From Granulosicoccus sp045110515 (GTDB lineage Bacteria; Pseudomonadota; Gammaproteobacteria; Granulosicoccales; Granulosicoccaceae), in contig JBGCGD010000061.1 in NCBI GenBank assembly GCA_045110515.1, positions 34,248-98,247 on the forward strand: a stretch of 64,000 bases of DNA, in the 5' to 3' direction. The notes beneath the pieces are model-generated. The model was given only the letters and a program-made list of their open reading frames with translations, searched no databases and had not been told where the DNA came from. Shown piece after piece: positions 1-8,379 of the stretch (the stretch's first letter is position 1; every line of letters starts with the position of its first letter). Made by a program: the position numbers and the translations under genes.

Positions 1-597
1 GAACTCATCGAGAACCCATACAAACTATGGTCCGAGATTAACCCTGCGCTTCCGGCAGTGGACATTGAAGTGCTTGGCCCTCCTCCAACGTCGGGTACTC
101 GTGACGCATTTGTAGAACTGGCAATGGAAGGCGGTTGCGAGCAGTTTCCGTCGGTTAAAGCGCTGGAGAAAAATGAATTTAAATCGGTATGCCACACGAT
201 GCGAGAAGATGGCGCTTACGTTGAAGCAGGCGAAAACGACAACCTGATTGTTCAAAAATTGGAAGCTAACCCGAATGCGCTGGGTATCTTCGGTTTCAGC
301 TTCCTTGAACAGAATTCAGATATAGTCCAAAGCTCGATCATAGACGGCTATACGGCCGACTTCGATGCAATCGCCGATGGCGACTACGTCATCTCGCGCC
401 CCTTATATTTCTACGTAAAAGCTCAGCACGTGGGCACGGTACCAGGCATCGAGGAATATTTGGCTGAGTTCACTAACGAGCAAGCTTGGGGTGAAGACGG
501 TTATCTAGCGGACAAGGGTATGATCCCTTTGGATGATGATCTACGCGCCGAAATCGGAACGGCAGTAAGCCAACTGGAAAGTTTGAATCTTCAGTAA
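1..597 (+). CDS. pstS: Phosphate ABC transporter substrate-binding protein PstS (C-terminal part)
   Basis: The reading frame is open from base 1, so the gene begins before the window; about 198 residues are visible. The protein is the periplasmic phosphate receptor that delivers phosphate to the PstCA permease. The visible part contains the SGTRDAF motif, whose Ser, Gly, Thr, Arg and Asp line the phosphate site in this family, followed by the second lobe with the GIFGFSF segment. It heads a pstS-pstC-pstA-pstB-phoU operon, which makes the call secure. Family knowledge suggests PhoB control, but the promoter lies outside the window. The first half and the signal peptide cannot be judged. Confidence 0.95.
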   Translation, partial: ELIENPYKLWSEINPALPAVDIEVLGPPPTSGTRDAFVELAMEGGCEQFPSVKALEKNEFKSVCHTMREDGAYVEAGENDNLIVQKLEANPNALGIFGFSFLEQNSDIVQSSIIDGYTADFDAIADGDYVISRPLYFYVKAQHVGTVPGIEEYLAEFTNEQAWGEDGYLADKGMIPLDDDLRAEIGTAVSQLESLNLQ

Positions 598-623
598 GGC
601 ATCGGATTCAATCAAGACGAATC

Positions 624-659
624 AGGGTCTTGCTTCATCACTGAAGTAGGACCCTTTTT
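624..659 (+). terminator. Hairpin with T-run between pstS and pstC
   Basis: A stem AGGGTC-ttg-CTTCA pairs with TGAAG-tag-GACCCT around a short TCAC loop and is followed by five T. It lies 26 bases after the pstS stop and 34 bases before pstC. It looks like a Rho-independent terminator that would let pstS be made in excess over the membrane components, as expected for a binding protein. A role as an mRNA-stabilising 3' hairpin of pstS is equally possible. Confidence 0.65.
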
Positions 660-693
660 CCGTATGTTTTAGGCAGAGCTAGGCAACACAACT

Positions 694-2082
694 ATGTCAA
701 CGACCACGCTATTTCTACTCACTTTAGGACTGGGGCTCGCTTCCTTTGTCTACGGTAGAAGACGCGCGTACGCGATAGCCAAAGGTAACGGTGGAGTCAA
801 ATCACTGCATTCTCTTCCCAGCCACTACGGAATGATGGTGGCTCTGTGGTGCGCATTACCTGCCTTAGCCGTCATCATCGGCTGGAAATTATTAGAACCT
901 TCATTAATCAGCAATATGCTGGACACGGCAATTCCACAAACCGTATTAGACGGTGGTGAGAAAGCCGTTGAACTGTATAAAAACGATATCGGCAATATTG
1001 TTGATAGCGACAAGGTTGCAGCTGTGGCTGACGCTGAGAAAAAAATTGCTGCACAGCGGCTGACTAACCTTCGCAGCACAAGCTCTCTGGCCTTATTCGT
1101 ACTCGCATTGGTCGTCGCCATTATCGGCGCTGTCCTTGCGCTGAAAAAAATACATCCTCAAACTCGTGCACGTCATAAGGTTGAAAGAATCGTTAATTTT
1201 TTCTTAGTCAGCTGTGCATCACTTGCGATTCTAACAACCGTCGGCATTGTGTTCTCTGTGTTGTTTGAGTCTGCGCGTTTTTTTCAACAAGTGGGCTTTT
1301 TAGACTTTATTTTCGGCACTAAATGGAGCCCGCAAACCGCCATTAGAGCAGACCAGGTTGGCGCGTCCGGTTCATTTGGCGCTGTACCGCTATTTTTAGG
1401 TACATTGCTTATATCGTTCATCGCTATGTTAGTAGCGGTGCCGTTTGGACTTATGTCGGCTATTTATCTCGCCGAATATGCATCCAGACGAGTCAGAAAT
1501 ATTGCAAAGCCTCTGCTGGAGATATTGGCAGGTATTCCGACGGTCGTTTACGGTTTTTTCGCAGCGCTTACCGTGGCACCGGCACTTAGACGCCTAGGCG
1601 AATCTATCGGTCTTAGCGTCTCCTCAGAAAGTGCATTGGCAGCGGGTGCAGTAATGGGAATCATGATTATTCCGTTTGTGTCTTCGCTATCCGATGACGT
1701 TATTACTGCTGTACCGCAGGCCATGAGAGACGGCTCGTTTGGACTGGGCGCAACCAAATCAGAAACTGTGCGTAAAGTTGTTATACCCGCTGCGCTACCG
1801 GGCATTGTTGGCGGTGTGCTGCTTGCCGTGTCCCGAGCCATAGGTGAGACCATGATTGTTGTTATGGCTGCAGGACTCGCTGCTAACATGACCGCGAATC
1901 CGTTAGAGGCTGTCACTACCGTTACCGTGCAAATAGTGACTCTGCTAACGGGCGACCAAGAGTTCGACAGTGCAAAAACCTTGGCTGCATTTGCGCTTGG
2001 CTTAATGCTATTTGTCGTGACGCTCTGCCTAAACGTTATAGCCTTGCATGTTGTGCGTAAATACCGGGAGCAATACGAATGA
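694..2082 (+). CDS. pstC: Phosphate ABC transporter permease PstC
   Basis: This 462-residue inner-membrane protein forms the phosphate channel with PstA. It starts at the ATG at 694. An N-terminal region of about 220 residues holds several membrane segments (near 1-20, 45-65, 130-150 and 165-190), a longer extension than in E. coli PstC. The permease domain spans roughly 225-460 and carries the EAA-loop motif around GLGATKSETVRKVVIP, which contacts the PstB ATPase. The 3' end overlaps pstA by four bases (ATGA), so translation is probably coupled. The long N-terminal form is common in pseudomonads and relatives. Confidence 0.95.
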   Translation: MSTTTLFLLTLGLGLASFVYGRRRAYAIAKGNGGVKSLHSLPSHYGMMVALWCALPALAVIIGWKLLEPSLISNMLDTAIPQTVLDGGEKAVELYKNDIGNIVDSDKVAAVADAEKKIAAQRLTNLRSTSSLALFVLALVVAIIGAVLALKKIHPQTRARHKVERIVNFFLVSCASLAILTTVGIVFSVLFESARFFQQVGFLDFIFGTKWSPQTAIRADQVGASGSFGAVPLFLGTLLISFIAMLVAVPFGLMSAIYLAEYASRRVRNIAKPLLEILAGIPTVVYGFFAALTVAPALRRLGESIGLSVSSESALAAGAVMGIMIIPFVSSLSDDVITAVPQAMRDGSFGLGATKSETVRKVVIPAALPGIVGGVLLAVSRAIGETMIVVMAAGLAANMTANPLEAVTTVTVQIVTLLTGDQEFDSAKTLAAFALGLMLFVVTLCLNVIALHVVRKYREQYE

Positions 2083-3383
2083 GCGCGCTTGAGCAAACAT
2101 CGTCCTCAGCGACAACTGAACGCGTAAAAGCCTCTCTAACAAAGCGATACGCTGCCGAGAAACGGTTCAAGTTCTATGGCATTTTTGCCATCAGTGCCAG
2201 CATTGCGTTCTTATTTATATTGCTAGCTAGTATCGTCAGCAAAGGTCTTCCCGCGTTCACGCAAACCTATGTCAAATTAGACGTGTCGTTAACTACTGAT
2301 GCTTTGGGTATTCCTGAAAACGCCACTCGTGACGAACTTAGAAAGGCTAATTTCTCAGGCGTTATCAAGGCCTCAATGAGAGAACGCTTTCCGGACGTTA
2401 AAAAACGCAAGGCTAAAAAAGAACTCTACAGCCTCATCAGTACCGGAGCGCAATACGACTTATTTGACCTCTTGATTGAAAACCCAGCCATCATCGGTAC
2501 CGATGTCAGTATGTGGTTCATGGCTGATGATGAATTGAGTGCTGTCATTAAGTCCAAAGCAGACTTAAGCAACCCTGACAGTCTTGTTACGCGCCTTAGC
2601 GATAACCAAATTGCCTGGGCCAAAGAGATGCAAGATGCTGGAGAGTTTGATGTACGCTTCAACAGCACGTTTTTCGAAAACGGTGATTCACGAGAACCAG
2701 AATTAGCCGGAATACGTGCAGCACTCATGGGTTCCGCATTCACCCTACTCATCACATTTGCACTGTCCTTCCCTGTTGCAGTCGCTGCGGCCATTTACCT
2801 TGAGGAATTTGCACCGCAAAACCGCTGGACTGACATTGTTGAAGTCAATATCAATAACCTCGCAGCTGTGCCTTCAATCGTGTTTGGTCTATTGGGATTG
2901 GCGGTGTTTATCAACTACTTTCATCTACCCAGGTCAGCGCCAGTCGTCGGGGGAGTTGTCTTAAGCCTCATGACGTTGCCCACTATTATTATTTCAAGCC
3001 GAGCCGCCTTAAAAGCCGTACCGCCCTCTATCAGAGAAGCGGCTCGCGGGTTAGGCGCATCACCTTTACAGGTCGTCACTCACCACGTATTACCTTTAGC
3101 GATGCCAGGAATACTGACCGGAACAATCATCGGTCTGGCCCAAGCTTTAGGCGAAACGGCACCGCTTCTGATGATCGGGATGGTGGCCTTTATTGTCGAT
3201 ATTCCAGCATCTGTTACCGATGCCGCAACCGTACTACCGGTTCAAGTGTTCCTCTGGGCCGATAGCCCTGAACGCGCATTTATGGAAAAAACCTCTGCGG
3301 CAATCATGGTCTTACTCGTATTTCTAATCCTCATGAATGCCATTGCAGTCCTGCTTAGAAAACGCTTCGAACGTCGTTGGTAG
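2079..3383 (+). CDS. pstA: Phosphate ABC transporter permease PstA
   Basis: The second permease subunit, 434 residues. Residues 1-60 contain a membrane segment in a DUF3333-type N-terminal domain, and a soluble periplasmic insert follows to about residue 205. The permease domain then runs to the C-terminus with the EAA-loop motif GLGASPLQVVTHHVLP. Start is the ATG at 2079 inside the pstC stop overlap. The stop precedes the pstB start by only 11 bases. Together with PstC and two PstB subunits it should form the ATP-driven high-affinity phosphate importer. Confidence 0.95.
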   Translation: MSALEQTSSSATTERVKASLTKRYAAEKRFKFYGIFAISASIAFLFILLASIVSKGLPAFTQTYVKLDVSLTTDALGIPENATRDELRKANFSGVIKASMRERFPDVKKRKAKKELYSLISTGAQYDLFDLLIENPAIIGTDVSMWFMADDELSAVIKSKADLSNPDSLVTRLSDNQIAWAKEMQDAGEFDVRFNSTFFENGDSREPELAGIRAALMGSAFTLLITFALSFPVAVAAAIYLEEFAPQNRWTDIVEVNINNLAAVPSIVFGLLGLAVFINYFHLPRSAPVVGGVVLSLMTLPTIIISSRAALKAVPPSIREAARGLGASPLQVVTHHVLPLAMPGILTGTIIGLAQALGETAPLLMIGMVAFIVDIPASVTDAATVLPVQVFLWADSPERAFMEKTSAAIMVLLVFLILMNAIAVLLRKRFERRW

Positions 3384-3394
3384 GAGCGATACTC

Positions 3395-4273
3395 ATGAAT
3401 ACTCTAGCAGCAAGCGATATACTCAATAAACCCACTGAGAAGGTTACGTCCGTGCCAGACACAGCCCAGGAAGCGTTCGACAAACTCACCGACACTGTGG
3501 GTACACCCACGGTGGCAAACCCTAAAATGCAGGCGCGCAACGTCAATGTGTTTTACGGTGAGAAACAAGCCATCTTTGATGTTGACCTCGATATTGGTCA
3601 AAACGAAGTCATTGCAATGATCGGCCCCTCAGGCTGCGGAAAATCCACGTTCCTCCGGTGTTTAAACCGGATGAACGACACCATTCCAACCTGCCGGGTC
3701 ACAGGTCAAATGTCACTAGACGGCGAAGATCTCTATGGTGCAGGCCTAGATCCCGTTCTGCTGCGGGCCCGGGTAGGTATGGTTTTCCAAAAGCCCAACC
3801 CGTTTGCAAAATCTATCTATGACAATGTGGCTTATGGCCCTCGCATACACGGCCTGGCAAGCAACCGTGCAGAACTCGACGACATCGTTGTCGATAGCTT
3901 ACGAAAAGCCGGCTTATACGACGAAGTGAAGGACAGAATAGATGCTCCCGGCACGAGTTTATCCGGTGGACAGCAGCAACGTTTGTGTATAGCCAGAACC
4001 ATCGCGGTAAGCCCGGAAGTCATTTTAATGGATGAGCCCTGCTCTGCCTTGGATCCCATAGCAACAGCTCGTATCGAGGAGCTCATAGATGAACTTCGCA
4101 AGAACTTTGCGATCGCAATAGTGACTCATTCAATGCAACAAGCCGCGCGAGTATCACAAAGAACAGCCTACTTTCACCTCGGCAAACTCGTAGAGGTTGA
4201 CGACACCAACGCGGTGTTCACAAACCCTCAGCACGAGCTCACTGAAAACTACATCACCGGTCGTTTCGGCTAA
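3395..4273 (+). CDS. pstB: Phosphate ABC transporter ATPase PstB
   Basis: The cytoplasmic ATPase of the Pst system. From the ATG at 3395 it has 292 residues; that start is preceded by AGGAG with eight bases spacing, better than a TTG 18 bases upstream inside pstA. Visible motifs are Walker A GPSGCGKS, the Q-loop region MVFQKPNPF, the ABC signature LSGGQQQRLCIART, Walker B VILMDEPCSALDP and the switch His in IVTHSM. An N-terminal tail of about 40 residues precedes the ABC domain, longer than in E. coli PstB. It is followed by phoU after 15 bases. Confidence 0.96.
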   Translation: MNTLAASDILNKPTEKVTSVPDTAQEAFDKLTDTVGTPTVANPKMQARNVNVFYGEKQAIFDVDLDIGQNEVIAMIGPSGCGKSTFLRCLNRMNDTIPTCRVTGQMSLDGEDLYGAGLDPVLLRARVGMVFQKPNPFAKSIYDNVAYGPRIHGLASNRAELDDIVVDSLRKAGLYDEVKDRIDAPGTSLSGGQQQRLCIARTIAVSPEVILMDEPCSALDPIATARIEELIDELRKNFAIAIVTHSMQQAARVSQRTAYFHLGKLVEVDDTNAVFTNPQHELTENYITGRFG

Positions 4274-4288
4274 CTTAGAGTAACCATC

Positions 4289-5005
4289 ATGGATAAACTG
4301 CACCTTGATCAACATATCTCACATCAGTTCAACAAAGAGCTGGAAGATATTCGCAACAAGGTACTCACTATGGGTGGCCTTGTTGAACAACAAGTCACCA
4401 ATGGTCTAACTGCATTGCTAGAGGCTGATAACGATTTGGCCGCTGAAGTTTCTGAACGTGACTTCGAGGTGAATAAGCTAGAAGTTGAGATTGACGAAGA
4501 ATGCACTCAAGTATTGGCTAGACGCCAACCGGCTGCCAGTGATTTGCGTTTAATCGTCACCGTTATAAAAGTCATAACGGACTTAGAACGTATTGGAGAC
4601 GAAGCGGAAAAGCTTGGGCGCTTCTCGCGCGATCTCACCAAAATTTCTAAAGATACGCCCAGTTACCGAAAGGAATTGCGCCACTTAGGTGAACTCGTTA
4701 AGTCGATGCTTCGTGATTCACTGGATGCTTTCGCCCGATTGGATGTTGAAGCAGCGTTACGTATTGCTCAACGCGACGAAGATGTGAACAGAGAATATGA
4801 AACGCTGGAACGGCTGCTCTCAACACACTTAGTGGAAGACCCTAGGCAGGTTTCCAAACTGTTTAAGATTACATGGTGCGCCCGAGCGCTGGAACGCGTT
4901 GGCGATCACTCCGTTAATATTTGCGAGTATGTTGTCTACCTGGTTAAGGGACGCGACATTCGCCATACCAACATGGATCAGGTTCGCTCTGAGATTATGG
5001 ATTAG
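4289..5005 (+). CDS. phoU: Phosphate signalling protein PhoU
   Basis: A 238-residue all-helical protein with two PhoU repeats, visible as two metal-binding patterns: ERIGDEAEK in the first half and ERVGDHSVNICEY in the second. PhoU couples the Pst transporter to the PhoR kinase and restrains the Pho regulon when phosphate is plentiful. The start ATG at 4289 lies 15 bases after pstB. Length and position at the operon end match the family. No phoB or phoR is in the window. Confidence 0.95.
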   Translation: MDKLHLDQHISHQFNKELEDIRNKVLTMGGLVEQQVTNGLTALLEADNDLAAEVSERDFEVNKLEVEIDEECTQVLARRQPAASDLRLIVTVIKVITDLERIGDEAEKLGRFSRDLTKISKDTPSYRKELRHLGELVKSMLRDSLDAFARLDVEAALRIAQRDEDVNREYETLERLLSTHLVEDPRQVSKLFKITWCARALERVGDHSVNICEYVVYLVKGRDIRHTNMDQVRSEIMD

Positions 5006-5040
5006 CCTTTTTGCGTTTAAAACGCTTCAACTTTAGTGAG

Positions 5041-6894
5041 TTATAGATAAGCAAACAACGCAGGTAGCTTAGCACTCAAGCGCCCATCTATCATTTGCAA
5101 TAGAACACCACTAGCTTCATCACTCTGCGTGCTGGCACCCGACACCACGCGAATATGGTTAGCACCTAAGCGCCACTCAAAAGGTCTAGATGCCGTTGGC
5201 ATGTGCTCGTATAGCGTATTCAACTGCTTGGACAGCGCCATAGCTGCACCACTGGCCATGTGGGTATCTATCCGTACCAGCTGGTTGTCAATAAACTGCA
5301 ATGACAGCTTTCGCACTTGCAAGCCTTCCAAGGAGGCGAGTGTGCGTGGTTTGGAATCGCAGAACTCCCTTAAAAATAATCGCCCAGTGCCTTCCAAAGC
5401 TGTTTTTTCCGCTCTGCAAGTCGGCGCAGAAAATTCTGCCTCCAATAAGCGCTGATCGATCTGTGCTCTATCAGCGCCAACAAACAATTCATTGATACCC
5501 GGCTTACCAGCCAGGCTGACAAGGTTTAGTGGGTTTGCTTGTGAGTGATTCTCTACCGATTCTTTCACGTCGTTTCCTGCATCTGTGTGGGCCGCATCTC
5601 CTTCACTACCAATGACGGGCATCGGGTATGTCGAACAGCCCGATACAACAGCCAACGCACCAACTGCCAGTATGGCTTTGCAAGAATTAATATTGCGTAT
5701 ACCGCTTTCGCGTCGCCTGCTGAGTGATTGACGCATAACTGAAAAAGCCCCCAACAAAACCAGACCCGCCATAGTAACTGAGCCACCCTTACGTCGGCCA
5801 CCTACGGTAACACCACCATCCGTATTAGTAGTCCCACCATCCGTATTAGTAGTCCCAGCTTCCGTATTAGTGGTCCCAGCTCCGGAAACAGCAGCTCCAG
5901 TTAGAGCACCGTTTCCAATGTTAGCTTCTTGACTATCATTTCCCGATACAGCAACGTAATTATTCATCCACGGCAAGAATGAAGATACGTTAGTGTATAC
6001 ACCATAAAAATTAGGTAAGCCGCAGCCGTTGCCAAAACTGGTGATGCCTACTTGTACCTTTTGACCGTTGTTAAAAATATAAAGCGGCCCACCACTGTCA
6101 CCTACACAGGAATCTATACCCCCTTGACGAAAACCTGCGCAAACCTGAGTCTCTGCGATCATGCCTTGATAAGATTCCGACGAGTTGCATTGCGCCAATG
6201 ACACCAAAGGCACCGAGGCATCTTGTAGCAACGTAGGATACTGGTAGCCACTGCTTGAATCCGTTGTAGTCGCACCCCAACCGACTATGAAGGCCATTGT
6301 ATCGTTATAGTTTTCTGGGTCACCACCGAACAGTTCGGTTGGTGTGGCACTAAGCGCTGTACCTAGTTCAAGCAGAGCAATATCATTTTGCAAGGTACTT
6401 CCATTGCTATCGTAGTCGGGATGGACAATGATGTTGGTTACGAGTGTTTCTTCTGCGTTTGGATCCTGTAGATCATTCGTGCCAGCAACAACGCGTATGT
6501 CACCTGGCTGAGCTGGTGTTCCAAAAGGATCAAACATACAATGCGCAGCGGTCATGACCCAACGATCAGCGATCACCGTTCCACCACAAAAGAATCGGTC
6601 TTCCAACGGGAAATTGCCTGCCACGACAATGCCTACGACTGACGGCCATTCACCCACTTCGGCGTTGCTACCACCGAGTATTCGAGACGTGAGTGACAGG
6701 TTATTCACGATGGCATCAGGATCTGAAACGATAGGAGGCCCCTCGACACCTTGTGCATGAGCGTTGGCGCTACTGGCACCTAACGACGCCAATAACACTA
6801 ATGCCATGACCTTCGGTCGTCTAATAAAGGTTTTTTCCCGCGCTTTGAAAGCTGAAAAAAGCCCTGGAGTCCGTGATAATCCTACGCTCCACAT
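5041..6894 (-). CDS. Secreted trypsin-like protease with GlyGly-CTERM-like tail, fused to a lipoprotein-like domain
   Basis: 617 residues from the ATG at 6894, with AGGAAT ten bases upstream; a second possible start is Met30. A signal peptide covers about 25-48. The S1 protease domain starts at the activation site R71/ILGG and keeps the triad His118 (TAAHC), Asp171 and Ser267 (GDSGGP). A Gly/Thr/Asn linker with a 7-residue repeat follows (about 339-362). Next comes a tail with GGRRKGG (365-371), a hydrophobic stretch and RRR at 393-395, the pattern of GlyGly-CTERM rhombosortase substrates. The frame does not stop there: residues 403-420 form a second hydrophobic segment ending in VVSGC, a lipobox, followed by about 197 residues I do not recognise. 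This may be a genuine fusion or a lost stop codon; Met387 could start a separate lipoprotein. Confidence 0.8.
   Translation of the reverse strand: MWSVGLSRTPGLFSAFKAREKTFIRRPKVMALVLLASLGASSANAHAQGVEGPPIVSDPDAIVNNLSLTSRILGGSNAEVGEWPSVVGIVVAGNFPLEDRFFCGGTVIADRWVMTAAHCMFDPFGTPAQPGDIRVVAGTNDLQDPNAEETLVTNIIVHPDYDSNGSTLQNDIALLELGTALSATPTELFGGDPENYNDTMAFIVGWGATTTDSSSGYQYPTLLQDASVPLVSLAQCNSSESYQGMIAETQVCAGFRQGGIDSCVGDSGGPLYIFNNGQKVQVGITSFGNGCGLPNFYGVYTNVSSFLPWMNNYVAVSGNDSQEANIGNGALTGAAVSGAGTTNTEAGTTNTDGGTTNTDGGVTVGGRRKGGSVTMAGLVLLGAFSVMRQSLSRRRESGIRNINSCKAILAVGALAVVSGCSTYPMPVIGSEGDAAHTDAGNDVKESVENHSQANPLNLVSLAGKPGINELFVGADRAQIDQRLLEAEFSAPTCRAEKTALEGTGRLFLREFCDSKPRTLASLEGLQVRKLSLQFIDNQLVRIDTHMASGAAMALSKQLNTLYEHMPTASRPFEWRLGANHIRVVSGASTQSDEASGVLLQMIDGRLSAKLPALFAYL
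5816..5878 (-). repeat. Three 21-bp tandem repeats in the protease linker
   Basis: The unit CCATCCGTATTAGTAGTCCCA occurs twice exactly (5816-5836 and 5837-5857) and once with four changes (5858-5878). On the coding strand it encodes the 7-residue repeat GTTNTDG/EA in the linker between the protease domain and the membrane tail. Such in-frame repeats can change number by slippage and so alter linker length. Confidence 0.8.
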
Positions 6895-6999
6895 CTGTGT
6901 GAATTCCTGAGTTCCGTTTCAATTTTGATAACGGCAGTCCCGAATATTCACGAATTGGTGAGGAGATCGAATGTGACGTAAGCAAGCTCTTTTTGGTAG

Positions 7000-8073
7000 T
7001 TAGTTTGAACGGCCCTTGATTTTTCGGGAAATAGTGCATGTCCAACCGGGCCTTCTGTTAAGCAGATATGCCAACAAAATTAATACAGAAAGCGGATGGA
7101 TGGCGCCGAATAACCCCTCTGCGCTAGAGCTACTTCCGCCATCGTCTCCCGCTCCTTCTCCCCGTTGTCGACGCGCGATCAATTCAGGGTCTTGGAAAGG
7201 CACATCGATGTAACTACTCAGCCAAGGCAGAAAATGACTGACGCTGGTATAAATTCCATAGAAATTGGGTAAAGCGCAATCGTTACCAAAGCTGGTAATG
7301 CCCATTTGAATAATTTCACCGTCTTCGATGATGAACAGTGGGCCACCGCTGTCGCCAGCGCAGGTATCTGTGCCCCCTCTAATAAAACCGGCACATACCT
7401 GCCTTTCGGTTACCAATCCTTGGTAGGAGACTATGGAGTTGCACCTTGCCAACGGCACCAACGGTACGGCGGCCTCCTGCAATTGATCTGGATAGTCAGC
7501 ATCATTAACACTTGCGAACCGGGTGGCACCCCAACCCGCTATGTAACTATCCATGCCATTGTAATTTTCAGTTTCCCCCGGAAACAAATTAACGACGGGC
7601 GCATCTATGGCGGTGGCCAGCTCCAACAACGCTATGTCGTTGGGCGGCAAATTGTTCGTGTTGTCGTAGTCAGGGTGAACTATGATGTTAGTTACGATCG
7701 TCTCTTCACTCGGCACATCGGTTTCAAGGTTACGTATCCCTGCGACCACTCGAAGCGAGGACGGCTGAACAACTCGCCCAAAAGTATCGTAAACACAATG
7801 AGCGGCGGTCATGATCCAACGTTCAGCCACAACAGTGGCTCCACAAAAGAAACGGTTTTTTAATGTAAAGGTGCCGCTACGCACCAAAGCCACTAAAGAA
7901 GGCCAGCTGTTTGCTTCTGCATCGCGGCCACCAATAATTCTTGCGCTCGCACCAATACTGCTTGCCAAGTCATCAGCCACAAGAGGCACTGGCGTTATTG
8001 CACTCCCACAAAGCAGCAATAACGCACTTGCAGCGCACTTCAGCTGTCTTGCTCTAAGACTATTGCTACTCAT
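7000..8073 (-). CDS. Secreted trypsin-like serine protease with GlyGly-CTERM-like tail
   Basis: A paralogue of the protease gene immediately downstream. I choose the ATG at 8073 (357 residues); the frame is open to a TTG at 8133, but the ATG is followed at once by a good signal peptide (RARQLK, then a Leu/Ala core, to about residue 33). The activation site is R45/IIGG, and the triad is His92 (TAAHC), Asp146 and Ser242 (GDSGGP). The C-terminus has GDDGGSSSS, a hydrophobic segment and NRR, fitting a GlyGly-CTERM tail, plus about 17 more residues. It precedes the fused protease gene by 105 bases, so the two may be cotranscribed. No rhombosortase gene is in the window. Confidence 0.85.
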   Translation of the reverse strand: MSSNSLRARQLKCAASALLLLCGSAITPVPLVADDLASSIGASARIIGGRDAEANSWPSLVALVRSGTFTLKNRFFCGATVVAERWIMTAAHCVYDTFGRVVQPSSLRVVAGIRNLETDVPSEETIVTNIIVHPDYDNTNNLPPNDIALLELATAIDAPVVNLFPGETENYNGMDSYIAGWGATRFASVNDADYPDQLQEAAVPLVPLARCNSIVSYQGLVTERQVCAGFIRGGTDTCAGDSGGPLFIIEDGEIIQMGITSFGNDCALPNFYGIYTSVSHFLPWLSSYIDVPFQDPELIARRQRGEGAGDDGGSSSSAEGLFGAIHPLSVLILLAYLLNRRPGWTCTISRKIKGRSN

Positions 8074-8379
8074 TAGACTACAACTCACTTCACTAATCTT
8101 GCCAGAATAAGCAGTGGGTATTACATCTCCCAACCAGTGGACATCATTAGGCTCAAAAATTCCCAGCTTCTATGTTACAGAACTCACACGGTTTCTAAAG
8201 AAGGTTGGACATCTACCACCATGCTACGAATCGGCCCCGGCAATCCTACCTAAATGCTATCATTGGACACCACCGACCTAGATTCAGAGGGAATAAAATC
8301 ACAGATTGGGGCCTCAAACGTTTGACTCCCTGTCAGTGATCTTCCAACCAGGATCCAGCAATCTAAAAGGCATTACAAA
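8074..8379. other. Divergent intergenic region between protease and glycosyltransferase genes
   Basis: About 306 bases between two genes that point away from each other, so promoters for both must lie here. I see no RNA gene or convincing hairpin. An AAAAGG ribosome-binding site sits about ten bases before the ATG at 8380. Confidence 0.5.

Noticed and set aside
1548..2096. 182-codon minus-strand frame over pstC
   Set aside because: Shadow of pstC; repetitive Ala/Thr/Ser composition and no domain.
5013..5025. GCGTTTAAAACGC palindrome between phoU and the protease
   Set aside because: T-run precedes rather than follows it on the plus strand, and on the minus strand it is followed by A, so it is not a canonical terminator.
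7306..7863. 185-codon plus-strand frame opposite the second trypsin gene
   Set aside because: The protease on the minus strand has an intact catalytic triad; the antisense frame shows no recognisable domain.
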